NCBI GenBank assembly: GCA_944326545.1 | Contig: CALVEH010000004.1 | Location: 124,001 to 188,000, forward strand | Reading direction: 5' to 3' | DNA: 64,000 nt | Source: Candidatus Gastranaerophilales bacterium | GTDB lineage: Bacteria > Cyanobacteriota > Vampirovibrionia > Gastranaerophilales > Gastranaerophilaceae | In this document: positions 7,943-16,832 of the stretch, piece after piece | Numbering within the stretch: the first letter of the stretch is position 1 | How the letters are laid out: each line of letters begins with the position of its first letter | Translations under genes and position numbers: made by a program | The notes under the pieces: generated by a model | What the model was told of the DNA's origin: nothing | Database searches by the model: none | Seen by the model: the letters and a program-made list of their open reading frames with translations, nothing else

Positions 7943-9205
7943 ATGCCTCAACAACAAGTGCAACAAAATAAAAATGCAAATAATTTTATGAATTATTTTA
8001 ATTCTAAAGTATTACCTAATACGCAGATTGTAGAAGCAATTCGTTCAAAATTGAAGTTAGTATTTATGATTTGGTCGGCAGTTGTTAGTATAGCTGTTTT
8101 ATTTATAGTGTTTTTGGTTCTAACATCAACAGCAATTACAAAAGATAGCTTAATTTGGGCAATAGCAATAATAGTGATGAGTTTAATAGCTTTTGTTGTA
8201 GCGCCATTGATAACAATAAAGCCAACATACGGAATGTTTGCTAAAGAGAAAATCCTACCTTCTTTGTTGGGTTTTTGGGGTAAGTTTACTTATATCCCGC
8301 CAATTAACCCAATGTCTGCATTATATAAAGCCATTAAAAATAAAACAGGTGTAGGTGGATTTTTCTCTGAACTTTTTAAAGATAAAAAAACAAATATTTC
8401 TGTAAACCCTTCTGTACTAGCTCGTCTTTTAGAATTTGACTGCATTACATATGATGACAAAATTGTAGGTCAACATGCAGACGTAGATATTGAAGTTGCT
8501 GAGATTGCAACTACATACACATCAGTACGTCGCGATAGTGATGGCAAGCTTTCTAAATCGACATATACATCTTTTGATGGTGTTGTTTTTAGTGCCAAAA
8601 TGAATAAAAACTTTAAGGGAATTACGATACTTTCATACGATAATATTGATAAAAGAAGAGCTGAACATCCTGTTATTGGTGCAAAAGCAATAGGTTCGAT
8701 GCAGTTGGCGGATGCGTTGTCTTTTGGACAGCAAATTGCGAATATGGGTTCTGCGATTAAAGACGTCAAAGATACTGTAAAAAGTTTGCAAGGTAAAACA
8801 CCTGAGGAAGCGGAAGCTCTTATTAGAGAAAAATATGGAGATAATCAGCCTAAAACTGGAAAAAATCAAGAGAAAGTTTCTTTCCAAGACGTTTTTTTAG
8901 AAGATCCTTTATTTACTCGTAAATTTAAACTGTGTTCTACAGATCAAATAGAAGCCAGATATATTTTTACAACAGCTTTTATGAGTAGATTTATGAAAAT
9001 AGCAGAGAAATTTAATTATAGAGTGAGGGCCGTTTTTATAAATAATAATGTGTATATACTAATTTCTTCAGCTAAAAATTGGTTTGAAATACCGTTTTTT
9101 AAATCTTGTAGCGACCCTAACAACTATAAAGAATTTTTGAATGATTTTACAAGACTACTTGGTATAGTAGAAACCCTTAAATTAAATCAAAATATTGGTC
9201 TGTAA
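7943..9205 (+). CDS. DUF3137 family membrane protein
   Basis: 420 residues, the most complete of the three paralogues. After a Gln/Asn-rich start come two membrane segments (about residues 43-62 and 70-95), then a large cytoplasmic part with STDQIEARYIFTTAF and VYILISSAKNWFEIPFFKSC near the end. Residues about 270-310 (DVKDTVKSLQGKTPEEAEALIREKY) look helical. AGGAG at 7932-7936 lies 6 bases before ATG 7943. No function is known for the family. This copy has an extra soluble insert compared with the second one. Confidence 0.8.
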   Translation: MPQQQVQQNKNANNFMNYFNSKVLPNTQIVEAIRSKLKLVFMIWSAVVSIAVLFIVFLVLTSTAITKDSLIWAIAIIVMSLIAFVVAPLITIKPTYGMFAKEKILPSLLGFWGKFTYIPPINPMSALYKAIKNKTGVGGFFSELFKDKKTNISVNPSVLARLLEFDCITYDDKIVGQHADVDIEVAEIATTYTSVRRDSDGKLSKSTYTSFDGVVFSAKMNKNFKGITILSYDNIDKRRAEHPVIGAKAIGSMQLADALSFGQQIANMGSAIKDVKDTVKSLQGKTPEEAEALIREKYGDNQPKTGKNQEKVSFQDVFLEDPLFTRKFKLCSTDQIEARYIFTTAFMSRFMKIAEKFNYRVRAVFINNNVYILISSAKNWFEIPFFKSCSDPNNYKEFLNDFTRLLGIVETLKLNQNIGL

Positions 9206-9213
9206 TTTAGACA

Positions 9214-9242
9214 TTGCAGAGAGATGAAAATTATACTATAAT
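9214..9242 (+). promoter_or_regulatory. Probable sigma-70-type promoter for the 9271 gene
   Basis: TTGCAG at 9214-9219 and TATAAT at 9237-9242 with a 17-base spacer. The transcript would start near 9249 and carry a short leader with the AGGTGG ribosome site at 9261-9266. This placement argues for the ATG at 9271 as start rather than any codon further upstream. Confidence 0.6.
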
Positions 9243-9270
9243 TCCGTTATACAGATTTTTAGGTGGAAAA

Positions 9271-9618
9271 ATGGCAAAACATAACGATACAATTCCTATA
9301 GAGGTGTGCATATTAACAGTAGATCATGATATTAAAGGTACTGTTCACGTTTCTAAGTATACAAATACAAACCGTGAATTAACTGACCTTTTGAATGATA
9401 AGGAAAGAAGATTTTTGGCGGTTACTAACGTTGAGATTTATCCTCGTAACTCAAACCAACCTCCAAGAAGATATAACTTCCTTGAAATCCACATGGATTA
9501 TGTATTGATGGTTCATCCTTCTTCTCAAGTTGTGTTTAAAGAATCATCAAAAGCTCAGGAAGATATTGCCAGATTTAGAGAATTAAGAAACAAATTAAGC
9601 CAGACTAAACCGTTTTAA
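9271..9618 (+). CDS. Conserved protein, DUF6812-like
   Basis: 115 residues from ATG 9271, chosen for AGGTGG 5 bases upstream and for a promoter that lies over any longer reading frame. The order is a strand pair IPIEVCILTVDHDIKGTVHV, then LTDLLNDKERRFLAVTNVEI, then a closing helix. The LNDKERRFL block followed by TNVE looks like DUF6812, a small beta-rich family seen in cyanobacteria and others; this is recalled, not searched. Its role is unknown. The glycosyltransferase starts 10 bases after its stop, so they probably share a transcript. Confidence 0.65.
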   Translation: MAKHNDTIPIEVCILTVDHDIKGTVHVSKYTNTNRELTDLLNDKERRFLAVTNVEIYPRNSNQPPRRYNFLEIHMDYVLMVHPSSQVVFKESSKAQEDIARFRELRNKLSQTKPF

Positions 9619-9628
9619 GGCATAGAGT

Positions 9629-10612
9629 ATGAAACAGCCCAAAAAAATATTAGCGCTTAATTTTGGCGGTATAGGAGATGAAATTCTCTTTTTACCGGCT
9701 CTATCGAGTCTTAAAAAAGAGTATCCCGATGCCAAAATTACACTAGCTTTGGAACCGAGAAGCAAATCGGTTAAAAATCTTTCAAATTTAATAGATGACG
9801 TTATTTGTGTTGATATTAAAGGCAAACACAAATACTGGGAATTGTTTAAGTTCTTATGCAAAGCTCGTCTGGGTAAGTTTGATATGGTGTTTTCATCAGG
9901 CGCAAACCAACTTATCCCTGTATTGTTGTTTTTAACAGGTATTACATACAGATACGGCTATGAAAGCGGTGCATTGAGCAGAATTTTGCTTACAAAAGCC
10001 GTTAAGCTCAAAAAGAATCAGTATGCCTCTGCAATGTATCATGAGCTTGTTACACCTGTTACCGATATAAAAACGCTTTACCCTGAGATTGATGCGGGAG
10101 AAATTGAAAAAGAGCCTAACTCTGTATTAATTCACCCTGGGGTTAGTAAAATGAGTGTTATAAAAAACATGGTTAAGACTTGGACTCCTGATATTTGGGC
10201 TGAGTTAGTTAAAAAAGTTCTTGATACGGGTAAAAAAGTCTATTTAATAGGCGGCCCTGATGATAAAGAATGTATTGAAAAAATTGTTGAAATAATTGGC
10301 GAAAGACCAAATTTTGAAAACCTTTACGGCACAACAAAGAACATAATGGATTTGGCTCGTTTGACCAAACGTGCTGAGGTGCTTATTTGTTCGGATTCTG
10401 CACCTATGCACATAGGTGTTGGCGTTGGTACAAAAACATTGGCGTTGTTTGGGCCTACTGATGAAAAGAAGTTAATACCAAACGACGAAAAGTTTATTGC
10501 CATTAAAAATAATTGTGACTGCCGTCCATGCTTGTGGGATAAACGTCAGACCACATGTGATGAGCTAAAATGCTTAAAAATTGATTTGGACGAAGTTGTT
10601 AAAATGATATAG
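9629..10612 (+). CDS. Glycosyltransferase family 9 (heptosyltransferase-like)
   Basis: 327 residues with the GT9 two-domain GT-B layout. The N-terminal LALNFGGIGDEILFLPALSSLKKEYP is the family's sugar-acceptor loop. The C-terminal part carries LIHPGVS near residue 170, VYLIGGPDDKE, LARLTKRAEVLICSDSAPMHIGVGVGTKTLALFGPTD, and a final Cys-rich CDCRPCLW, all typical. Such enzymes add heptose or related sugars to lipopolysaccharide core or other surface glycans. The exact sugar is not determinable. It ends at a strong bidirectional terminator shared with rpmE. Confidence 0.88.
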   Translation: MKQPKKILALNFGGIGDEILFLPALSSLKKEYPDAKITLALEPRSKSVKNLSNLIDDVICVDIKGKHKYWELFKFLCKARLGKFDMVFSSGANQLIPVLLFLTGITYRYGYESGALSRILLTKAVKLKKNQYASAMYHELVTPVTDIKTLYPEIDAGEIEKEPNSVLIHPGVSKMSVIKNMVKTWTPDIWAELVKKVLDTGKKVYLIGGPDDKECIEKIVEIIGERPNFENLYGTTKNIMDLARLTKRAEVLICSDSAPMHIGVGVGTKTLALFGPTDEKKLIPNDEKFIAIKNNCDCRPCLWDKRQTTCDELKCLKIDLDEVVKMI

Positions 10613-10616
10613 AAAC

Positions 10617-10651
10617 AAAAAAGGAGCTTTAAATCTAAAGTTCCTTTTTTT
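10617..10651. terminator. Bidirectional rho-independent terminator
   Basis: A 15-bp stem (one G.U pair) from 10617 to 10651 with a 4-base loop AATC, A-rich on the left and T-rich on the right. It can end both the glycosyltransferase transcript (+) and the rpmE transcript (-). Confidence 0.85.
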
Positions 10652-10673
10652 AATGCTTTTAAGATAAAACAAA

Positions 10674-10874
10674 CTATTTTTGTTCGTATCTTTTTTTGAA
10701 TCTTTCAACTCTACCTTCAGTATCCATGATTTTTTGGTTACCAGTGTAGAACGGATGGCATTTGTTGCAGATTTCAACAGTGATGTTTTCTTCGATAGAA
10801 CCTGTTTCGATTTCGTTGCCGCAAACGCATTTGATTTTCATTTTTTTATATTCCGGATGAATATCTTTTTTCAT
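10674..10874 (-). CDS. rpmE: 50S ribosomal protein L31, zinc-binding type
   Basis: 66 residues from the ATG at 10874, chosen because MKKDIHPEY is the canonical L31 start and AAGGG lies 10 bases upstream; the ATG three codons earlier sits almost on top of that site. Cysteines in [13 protein letters not shown] and [16 protein letters not shown] form the zinc site of the C+ form, normally expressed when zinc is sufficient. [22 protein letters not shown] is the typical end. It is transcribed alone and divergently from proS. Confidence 0.95.
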   Translation of the reverse strand: MKKDIHPEYKKMKIKCVCGNEIETGSIEENITVEICNKCHPFYTGNQKIMDTEGRVERFKKRYEQK

Positions 10875-10970
10875 TTTGGTCATTCCCTTCTGTATGATTT
10901 GCTTAGTAGTTAAATTTTAGACTGCTGAAAAATTATTATCAAGTTTTTTTGTGGTAATATTAAAGTGTGT

Positions 10971-11101
10971 GAAGGGCATTTGTTGCTTTCAAATGGTGAT
11001 AAAAGCCCGCCCCCCTTCTAAATCGCCTTTTAACGCTTTTAAACATGTATTGCTTTTTCGTTGTCAGGCGTGATGAAGAACCATAATGAGGATTTAATAC
11101 A
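10971..11101 (+). promoter_or_regulatory. Possibly structured leader of proS
   Basis: GAAGGG (10971-10976) can pair with CCCTTC (11013-11018). Inside this, CATTTG (10977-10982) pairs with CAAATG (10990-10995). A ten-codon reading frame (11073-11105) ends in TGA overlapping the proS ATG, and GAGGA at 11088-11092 is the proS ribosome site. I see no T-box consensus. Whether this is a regulatory leader or chance pairing is open. Confidence 0.35.
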
Positions 11102-12871
11102 ATGAAAATGTCAAAATTATTTGTACAAACATTAAGAGAATTTCCTTCTGACGCAGAGGTTATAAGCCACAAGTTGCTAGTCAGAGCAGGTTATATAAGA
11201 AAACTCGCCCAAGGTGTTTACAACTATATGCCTTTGATGTGGAGAGTTTTAAAGAAAGTTGAAAATATTGTTAGAGAAGAGATGGACGCAGCAGGCGCAC
11301 AAGAAATGTTGATGCCTTTTGTTCAACCTGAAGAACTTTGGCAAGAATCAGGCAGATGGAATGTTTACGGCAAAGAGTTAATGCGTCTTAAAGACCGCCA
11401 TGGACGCGGAATGTGCCTTGGACCAACACACGAAGAAGTTATTACTTCTGTTGCAAGAGAAGGTATCAAGTCTTACAAACAATTGCCTGTTAATTTATAT
11501 CAAATTCAATCAAAATTCCGTGACGAAGTCCGCCCCAGATACGGTCTTTTAAGAGGTCGTGAGTTTATCATGAAAGATGCATACAGCTTTGATTCTTCTC
11601 AGGAAGGTTTGGAAAAATCTTATGCTGATATGGCTGCAGCTTACTACAAAATTTTTGACCGTTGCGGGCTAGAAACAAAAGCCGTTCAGTCAGATTCCGG
11701 TGCAATAGGCGGCGCTGTTTCTCATGAATATATGGTTTTGATTGATGATACAGAAAACAATGCAGGCGAAAACGACGTATTTTTCTGTAAGAATAAATCT
11801 TGCGGATACGCTGCAAACGCAAACCATGCTGTTTCTGTTTTGGAAGATGCCGATATTGACGGTGCAAAATTCGGATTTAACGAGTTTAAAAAGGTTGATA
11901 CGCCAAATACAACAACTATTGAAGAACTTGCTAAATTCCTCAATATCCCGGCAACAGTTATTATGAAATCAATGATTTATGTTGCAGATAACAAGATTGT
12001 TATGGCATTAATCAGAGCAGACAAGACTTTTGAAGAGACAAAAGTTATGAACGCTGTTGGCGCTAATGAAATCAGAAGTGCTGCTCCTGCCGAGCTGGAG
12101 GCAATTTTTGGTGCAAGTAAAGGTTTTGTAGGCCCTAAAGATATTGAACAGGTAAAAATTCCTGAAGAATATGAAGGTGAAAAAATTATTGTAGTAGCAG
12201 ACCTTACTGCTCAAGATATGAAAAACTTTGTAATCGGTGCTAACGAAACAGACAAACACTTTGTTGGTGTAAATTGGTCTGATTTGAATGCTCCTATTTT
12301 TGCAGATATAAGACTTGTTGAAGCAGGCGAAAAATGTCCTGATTGCGGTGAGCCATTGTATGTAACAAAAGGTATTGAGGTTGGTAATATTTTCCAACTT
12401 GGTACAAAGTATTCAAAAGCAATGAACGCTGTTTATCTTGATGAAAACGGCAAAACTCAACCGTTTATAATGGGTTGTTACGGTATAGGTATTTCAAGAA
12501 CTGCAGCAGCCGCTGTTGAACGTCACCATGATGAGTGGGGTATTAAATGGCCTATTTCGATTGCTCCTTATCATGTTGATATTGTTCCTGTTAATATTCA
12601 GGATGAATTGCAGATGAAGGTTGCAGAAGAGCTTTATGCACAACTTCTTGATAAAAAGGTTGAAGCTGTATTGGATGACCGTGACGAACGTGCCGGTGTA
12701 AAATTCAAAGATGCAGATTTAATAGGTTTCCCATTCAGAATTACAGTTGGTAAAACTATTAACGAAGGTTTTGTTGAATTTAAAGTTAGAGAAACAGGCG
12801 AAGTCTTCAAAGTAAAACCTGAGGAAGCTGTTGAAAAAATTGTTGAATACGTAAAACCTTATATTAAATAA
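11102..12871 (+). CDS. proS: Prolyl-tRNA synthetase (bacterial type with editing insert)
   Basis: 589 residues; charges tRNA-Pro. Class II motifs are visible: motif 1 around the GVYNYMPLMWRVLKKVE block, motif 2 as FRDEVRPRYGLLRGREF, and motif 3 as GCYGIGISRTAAAAVE. The editing (YbaK-like) insert lies between motifs 2 and 3 (about residues 225-390; VIMKSMIYVADNKIVMALIRAD), as in bacterial-type ProS. The C-terminal anticodon-binding domain begins near SIAPYHVDIVPVN. GAGGA precedes ATG 11102 by 9 bases. It ends at a strong terminator and appears to be monocistronic. Confidence 0.97.
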   Translation: MKMSKLFVQTLREFPSDAEVISHKLLVRAGYIRKLAQGVYNYMPLMWRVLKKVENIVREEMDAAGAQEMLMPFVQPEELWQESGRWNVYGKELMRLKDRHGRGMCLGPTHEEVITSVAREGIKSYKQLPVNLYQIQSKFRDEVRPRYGLLRGREFIMKDAYSFDSSQEGLEKSYADMAAAYYKIFDRCGLETKAVQSDSGAIGGAVSHEYMVLIDDTENNAGENDVFFCKNKSCGYAANANHAVSVLEDADIDGAKFGFNEFKKVDTPNTTTIEELAKFLNIPATVIMKSMIYVADNKIVMALIRADKTFEETKVMNAVGANEIRSAAPAELEAIFGASKGFVGPKDIEQVKIPEEYEGEKIIVVADLTAQDMKNFVIGANETDKHFVGVNWSDLNAPIFADIRLVEAGEKCPDCGEPLYVTKGIEVGNIFQLGTKYSKAMNAVYLDENGKTQPFIMGCYGIGISRTAAAAVERHHDEWGIKWPISIAPYHVDIVPVNIQDELQMKVAEELYAQLLDKKVEAVLDDRDERAGVKFKDADLIGFPFRITVGKTINEGFVEFKVRETGEVFKVKPEEAVEKIVEYVKPYIK

Positions 12872-12893
12872 AGTTACAAAATTTATATATAAG

Positions 12894-12925
12894 AAGGTGA
12901 TTATGGCAAGTAATCACCTTTTTTG
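12894..12925 (+). terminator. Rho-independent terminator of proS
   Basis: AAGGTGATTA (12894-12903) pairs perfectly with TAATCACCTT (12911-12920) around a 7-base loop, followed by a run of T. Confidence 0.9.
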
Positions 12926-12957
12926 TTTTTGTAATATTGCAAGAAAAAGAAAAAATT

Positions 12958-13788
12958 ATGATAGACAAAATTTCATCACCAGTTTTTAACAGTATTACTA
13001 ATAACTTGAATACGTCGTCTCAACCTAAAGCACCTGTTGAAAATAATCAACAAACTAACAATGACCCTTTTAAAGGGACGGCTTTTTATGGAAAAGATCT
13101 TGTACAAACACAACAAAAATCAAATGCTGATTTGAGTGTTGTATTCAAAAAACTCGAAGGTCTTGAGGGTGATGATTTTGCAAAAACGGCATATAAAGAG
13201 CTTGTAAAATACATGGGGCTTGAAGGTTTAGCCCCAAAAGAGCTAACTTTCGAACCTAAAGAAGGTCGTCCGATAGCCAGTGATTATAAATGGTATGAAA
13301 ACAAAGTTGTAGTCTATAGAGATTATTTTGATAAAGCTTCAAAAGCCGAAAAACTCGGCTATATTGCACATGAATTAACTCACTGTAAACAAACAACAAA
13401 TATTTTAAAAACAGATTCTCCCAATATTGTTCAACAATATGCATTTGCTATTGCAACTTCTGATTTTAGAGCGGCAATGGTCAACAATATGCAGATGAGA
13501 TTAGGTTTTGTAAAAGCCAAACAAATGGGTAAGGCCGATGAGTATGCTCAGGCAATGATTTACAGACAAGCTGCGGCAACCTATAAAGAGCTTACAACAA
13601 TTTTTGCGGATGTATTAAAACAGCCAAAACACCCGCTAAATTCTGAAAACGGTCAAAAGGCGATACACGATATTCAGGCTCAATCTGTATATAACGGAGC
13701 TGATGCAAATGGTTGGGCAAATTGTCCGCTTGAAGCAGAAGCAATGGCGTTTGAAAATTCTGTTGTAAAAGCGTATTTAACAAAATAG
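12958..13788 (+). CDS. Putative zinc metallopeptidase (HExxH) with N-terminal FKG motif
   Basis: 276 residues from ATG 12958; a TTG seven codons upstream is less likely because it sits in the T-run after the proS terminator. The zinc signature IAHELTHCKQ gives H138, E139 and H142. A later PLEAEAMAFE could supply a third ligand. Residues 1-36 are Asn/Gln/Ser-rich and disordered, ending in DPFKGTAFYG, a motif type shared by other genes here. There is no classical signal peptide. I do not recognise the family. It could be a secreted or cell-envelope peptidase or an inactive relative. No strong ribosome site is visible. Confidence 0.65.
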   Translation: MIDKISSPVFNSITNNLNTSSQPKAPVENNQQTNNDPFKGTAFYGKDLVQTQQKSNADLSVVFKKLEGLEGDDFAKTAYKELVKYMGLEGLAPKELTFEPKEGRPIASDYKWYENKVVVYRDYFDKASKAEKLGYIAHELTHCKQTTNILKTDSPNIVQQYAFAIATSDFRAAMVNNMQMRLGFVKAKQMGKADEYAQAMIYRQAAATYKELTTIFADVLKQPKHPLNSENGQKAIHDIQAQSVYNGADANGWANCPLEAEAMAFENSVVKAYLTK

Positions 13789-13842
13789 TATTGGCTAAAA
13801 TTTTAGTATAAGATATAAACATTACTAAATGGAGTTTATATC

Positions 13843-15024
13843 ATGTCAGTACTAAAAAAATTGTTAATATCTTTTGTATTAATGTGTTCTATAACTTGCA
13901 GTGCAAAAGCGGCAGAAAAACAAGAGTTGCCGATTTGTCCTAATGCTCAGCCTATTGATATTGTTTATATTCATGGGGCTTATGAAACACGAGAAGCTTT
14001 TGATAAGTCGGTACGCAATGTTCATGATGACATGATTAAACAGATACAGTCTGATCCGTTTATGTATAAAAATCTTTTAGACAACGGCAGAAAAAAAATC
14101 GGAGAAAAGGAAGTTATTTTTTTCTGGGCTGATGAAACTAAAGAAGACTTAAAGGCTTTAGAAAAAGCACTCGAGTATGTTAAAAATGTAGGTTCTAAAA
14201 TAGCACGTTTTGGAAGAAAAACACTTTCTCATTTATTGCACGATGCAATTTGGATTAGCAAACCTGTTAATTATACTCCGCTTTTAAATAATTTGCTTAA
14301 AGTAGTTAATGAAGAACAAGCTAAGGGAAATCAGGTAATTTTGTATGGTTACAGTGCTGGTAGTTTGTTGGCTTCAGAATATTTGACACAAAAAATGCCT
14401 ATTATTGATATAAATTCAATAAAATATACAGATGATAACTCATATATTGGCAAATATTTTGCTCAAACAATTGAAAAACATAACTTTAAACCGACTTGTC
14501 TTGATGCATTAAAAGAGAGCAAAATCCTTTTTTACACAGATAATGATGAATTTGTAACAAACCCTGATATCTCTTACTTAAAAAAAGAGTTTCCTAATTT
14601 AGATAAATATACTGATAAATATTGTTCTCCAAAAGATGCAGTAAAAGGGTTTGTTGTTTTTGGTGCTCCGCTTACTATTTTTGAATCATCAGCTTCGCTT
14701 GTCGGTACATCAAGCAACAAGTTGTTTAGTATGGCTATTAAATATTTGGTAGAAAATGATATTTTCTTTTTAGTTGTTAATTATGAAAATGATTTTATTG
14801 CTATGCCATTGGCAGCAAAACCAACATATAAATCATTACAAGAGGCAGGAAATTTGGGCAATATTGTTCCTAAAGGCGGATTTTTGTACGATGCTTCTGG
14901 TATAAAATGCAGAACTAATGTATTTTCTTCTCACATGGCTTATTGGTCAAACGGAAAAAGATTTGCCAAAAGTATAGTTAAATCTTATAAAGATGGTTAT
15001 AAGTATTTTTATTCGATTAAATAA
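13843..15024 (+). CDS. Exported alpha/beta-hydrolase-like protein
   Basis: 393 residues. A signal peptide (about 1-23; MSVLKKLL, hydrophobic core, AKAAE) points to export. IVYIHGAYE near residue 40 is the oxyanion-hole strand, and VILYGYSAGSLLASEY at 165-180 is the nucleophile elbow with S171. A C-terminal SSHMAYW may hold the catalytic histidine. These fit a serine esterase/lipase-like fold; the substrate is unknown. TGGAG lies 7 bases before ATG 13843. Several cysteines in the mature part may form disulfides. It stands alone and ends at a terminator that faces hsp20. Confidence 0.75.
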   Translation: MSVLKKLLISFVLMCSITCSAKAAEKQELPICPNAQPIDIVYIHGAYETREAFDKSVRNVHDDMIKQIQSDPFMYKNLLDNGRKKIGEKEVIFFWADETKEDLKALEKALEYVKNVGSKIARFGRKTLSHLLHDAIWISKPVNYTPLLNNLLKVVNEEQAKGNQVILYGYSAGSLLASEYLTQKMPIIDINSIKYTDDNSYIGKYFAQTIEKHNFKPTCLDALKESKILFYTDNDEFVTNPDISYLKKEFPNLDKYTDKYCSPKDAVKGFVVFGAPLTIFESSASLVGTSSNKLFSMAIKYLVENDIFFLVVNYENDFIAMPLAAKPTYKSLQEAGNLGNIVPKGGFLYDASGIKCRTNVFSSHMAYWSNGKRFAKSIVKSYKDGYKYFYSIK

Positions 15025-15040
15025 AAATTATTAAAAAACA

Positions 15041-15066
15041 CCCGTCTCTAAAAGAGGCGGGCGTTT
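15041..15066. terminator. Terminator between convergent hydrolase and hsp20 genes
   Basis: CCCGTCTC (15041-15048) pairs with GAGGCGGG (15054-15061) with one wobble and a 5-base loop; flanked by an A-run on the left and TTTT on the right, so it can work both ways. Confidence 0.7.
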
Positions 15067-15082
15067 TGTATGATGGATGAAA

Positions 15083-15538
15083 TTACTCAACAATAAGTTT
15101 TTTATTGTTGTTTTCTTCTTTTTTCATTTTTGGTGCTTCTATTCTTAAAACACCGTGTTCAAGTTTTGCTTTTGTATTTTCTGTATCAATGTCTTCAGAG
15201 AAGTAAACTGTTCTTGAAAATTCTCCGTATTGGAATTCTGATTTTTTATAAGTTTTTGTGTTTTCTTCTTTTTCTTCTTCTTTTTTTGCATTGATTGTTA
15301 TGTAAGATTTATCCATATCTATATCTAAATCTTCTTTTTTTACTCCCGGAAGTTCTGCTTTGATTTCAAAGCGGTCTTCTTTTTCTTTGATCTCTACTGG
15401 CATCATCAATTTATCTGCATCATCGGCATATCTGTAATCAGGATATAGATTGTCGAAGTTTCTGCTTAAAATTGAACTGATTTCATCGTTAACTGATTTC
15501 AAAAAGCTGTCAGGTGTTTTCTTTATTAAAAATCTCAT
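15083..15538 (-). CDS. Hsp20-family small heat-shock protein
   Basis: 151 residues. The alpha-crystallin domain spans about residues 45-140: VEIKEKEDRFEIKAELPGVKK, DIDMDKSYITINAKKEEE, a FSRTVYF strand and the conserved AKLEHGVLRIEAPK. A short disordered start and a lysine-rich end flank it. It is an ATP-independent holdase that binds unfolding proteins. AAGGAG lies 6 bases before the ATG. I found no CIRCE element upstream, so heat control, if any, works by another route. Confidence 0.93.
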   Translation of the reverse strand: MRFLIKKTPDSFLKSVNDEISSILSRNFDNLYPDYRYADDADKLMMPVEIKEKEDRFEIKAELPGVKKEDLDIDMDKSYITINAKKEEEKEENTKTYKKSEFQYGEFSRTVYFSEDIDTENTKAKLEHGVLRIEAPKMKKEENNNKKLIVE

Positions 15539-15743
15539 AATTAACTCCTTTCAATTTCTAATCTTCATTTCCTTCAACACCTACATTATTGCTCTGATTT
15601 TTATTTACCTTTCGTTTTTTAACCAAAATTTAACAATTAAGATTTTTGTAAAATTCTGTTAAATCTACGTGATGTTTTGAAAAATTTTTAAAAAATATGT
15701 TTTTAAATAGTTAAAGCCATCAAAGAAGTGTAAAGAAGAATTT

Positions 15744-16088
15744 ATGACAAAAATCAGAACAGTGAGAACAGTGATACCTTTAAGAGGTCTTCCTGTTTCT
15801 ACAACAGCTATTAGAGCAGAAATTGCAGAAATAAGATATCAGGAAAAAATAGGTCTTATTTCTAAAGAAGAAGCTGATATGAAAGTACAAATGTTGGAAG
15901 CTAAAATTGATGAGATTGAAAATTCTCCTGTGACGGAAACTCAACCTCAGCAGGTTGAACCAACACTTGAAGATTCTTTGCCTGAGATTAATGAAGATTC
16001 ACAAAACGAGAATGATGACGATACTTTGAGTAGTGATGATTATTTTTCACAACAAGCTCAAAATAACAGAGCATTGCATGGTATTTAA
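15744..16088 (+). CDS. Small hypothetical protein with acidic tail
   Basis: 114 residues, not recognised. The first half is helical and basic-to-mixed (AEIAEIRYQEKIGLISKEEAD, then a probable coiled coil to about residue 58), the second half is Pro/Gln/Asp-rich and probably disordered (ENDDDTLSSDD). No signal peptide or membrane segment. The 205 bases before it hold divergent promoters for this gene and hsp20 but no element that I can name. It ends one base before the convergent gene at 16090. Confidence 0.6.
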   Translation: MTKIRTVRTVIPLRGLPVSTTAIRAEIAEIRYQEKIGLISKEEADMKVQMLEAKIDEIENSPVTETQPQQVEPTLEDSLPEINEDSQNENDDDTLSSDDYFSQQAQNNRALHGI

Positions 16089-16089
16089 A

Positions 16090-16644
16090 TTACCAATTTT
16101 TGTATTTGTAAATTCTGTCAAAAGCAACTCTGTAATCTGATATTGGAATTTTTATCAGTTGTCTTTTTGCAGGGTTTATAATACACATGTTTTCGCTGCA
16201 ATTTTGTAAAAGATAATTTTGCACACAGTCATTTGTGCCTACTTTGTTGCAGGTAACGAGTGTTGTTCGCTCTTGTGGATCAGGATAGTATTGATACAAA
16301 TATTTTAATTCTGAATGTTTGCTCATTATATTTTCTAAATCTGCAAGAAATGCGTTAGATTCTGTACAGTTTCCCAAATATGCAAAATAAATTACTTTTT
16401 GATTGGCAGTTAAAATACCTGCTAGATTATCGTTTTTAAGAGTGTTTTTGTATACTCTGTCGGGGATATTACGCACACCTTTTACACCGGTTTTCTTTTT
16501 ATGTAATTCTTCTTTTTCTGCTTTTGTTAGCGGTCTGTCAGGCACAACTGTGTTGCCGTTGCAGTTAACAATGTATAAAAATCCAATAATTATTAAAAAT
16601 GCTAAAAATTTTGCCAGTGAATGGTTGCCTGATTTTACTGTCAT
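16090..16644 (-). CDS. Membrane-anchored Cys-rich protein, thioredoxin-like (uncertain)
   Basis: 184 residues. Residues 10-27 form one N-terminal membrane anchor; the rest would be extracytoplasmic. YFAYLGNCTESNAFLADLE resembles the start of a thioredoxin-fold domain (strand, then a Cys at the helix start) but with a single Cys rather than CxxC. Further cysteines occur in VTCNKVGTNDC and NCSENMCIINP. It may be a thiol-active or disulfide-stabilised envelope protein. Family not recognised; stand-alone gene, convergent with 15744. Confidence 0.6.
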   Translation of the reverse strand: MTVKSGNHSLAKFLAFLIIIGFLYIVNCNGNTVVPDRPLTKAEKEELHKKKTGVKGVRNIPDRVYKNTLKNDNLAGILTANQKVIYFAYLGNCTESNAFLADLENIMSKHSELKYLYQYYPDPQERTTLVTCNKVGTNDCVQNYLLQNCSENMCIINPAKRQLIKIPISDYRVAFDRIYKYKNW

Positions 16645-16832
16645 TAATGATTACCCGTTTGTTTTGTATAGTAATATTTTTACATACATAATTTTATTTA
16701 TACAAATTGTAATAATTTCTTTACCAAACTATTTTTAACAGCGCTAAAAAAATACTTTTTATGGTAGAGTGGTTGTGTGTGTCTTTTTGGCATTTACACA
16801 AAAAAGCTGACAGGATAGTGAAAGGAATTAAG

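Noticed and set aside
10913-11101. T-box riboswitch before proS
   Set aside because: No AGGGTGG-type antiterminator sequence or specifier loop could be found in the leader.
12008-12397. 129-codon minus-strand frame inside proS
   Set aside because: Lies over the conserved editing domain of proS; no independent evidence.
15539-15743. CIRCE element before hsp20
   Set aside because: The TTAGCACTC-N9-GAGTGCTAA inverted repeat is absent.
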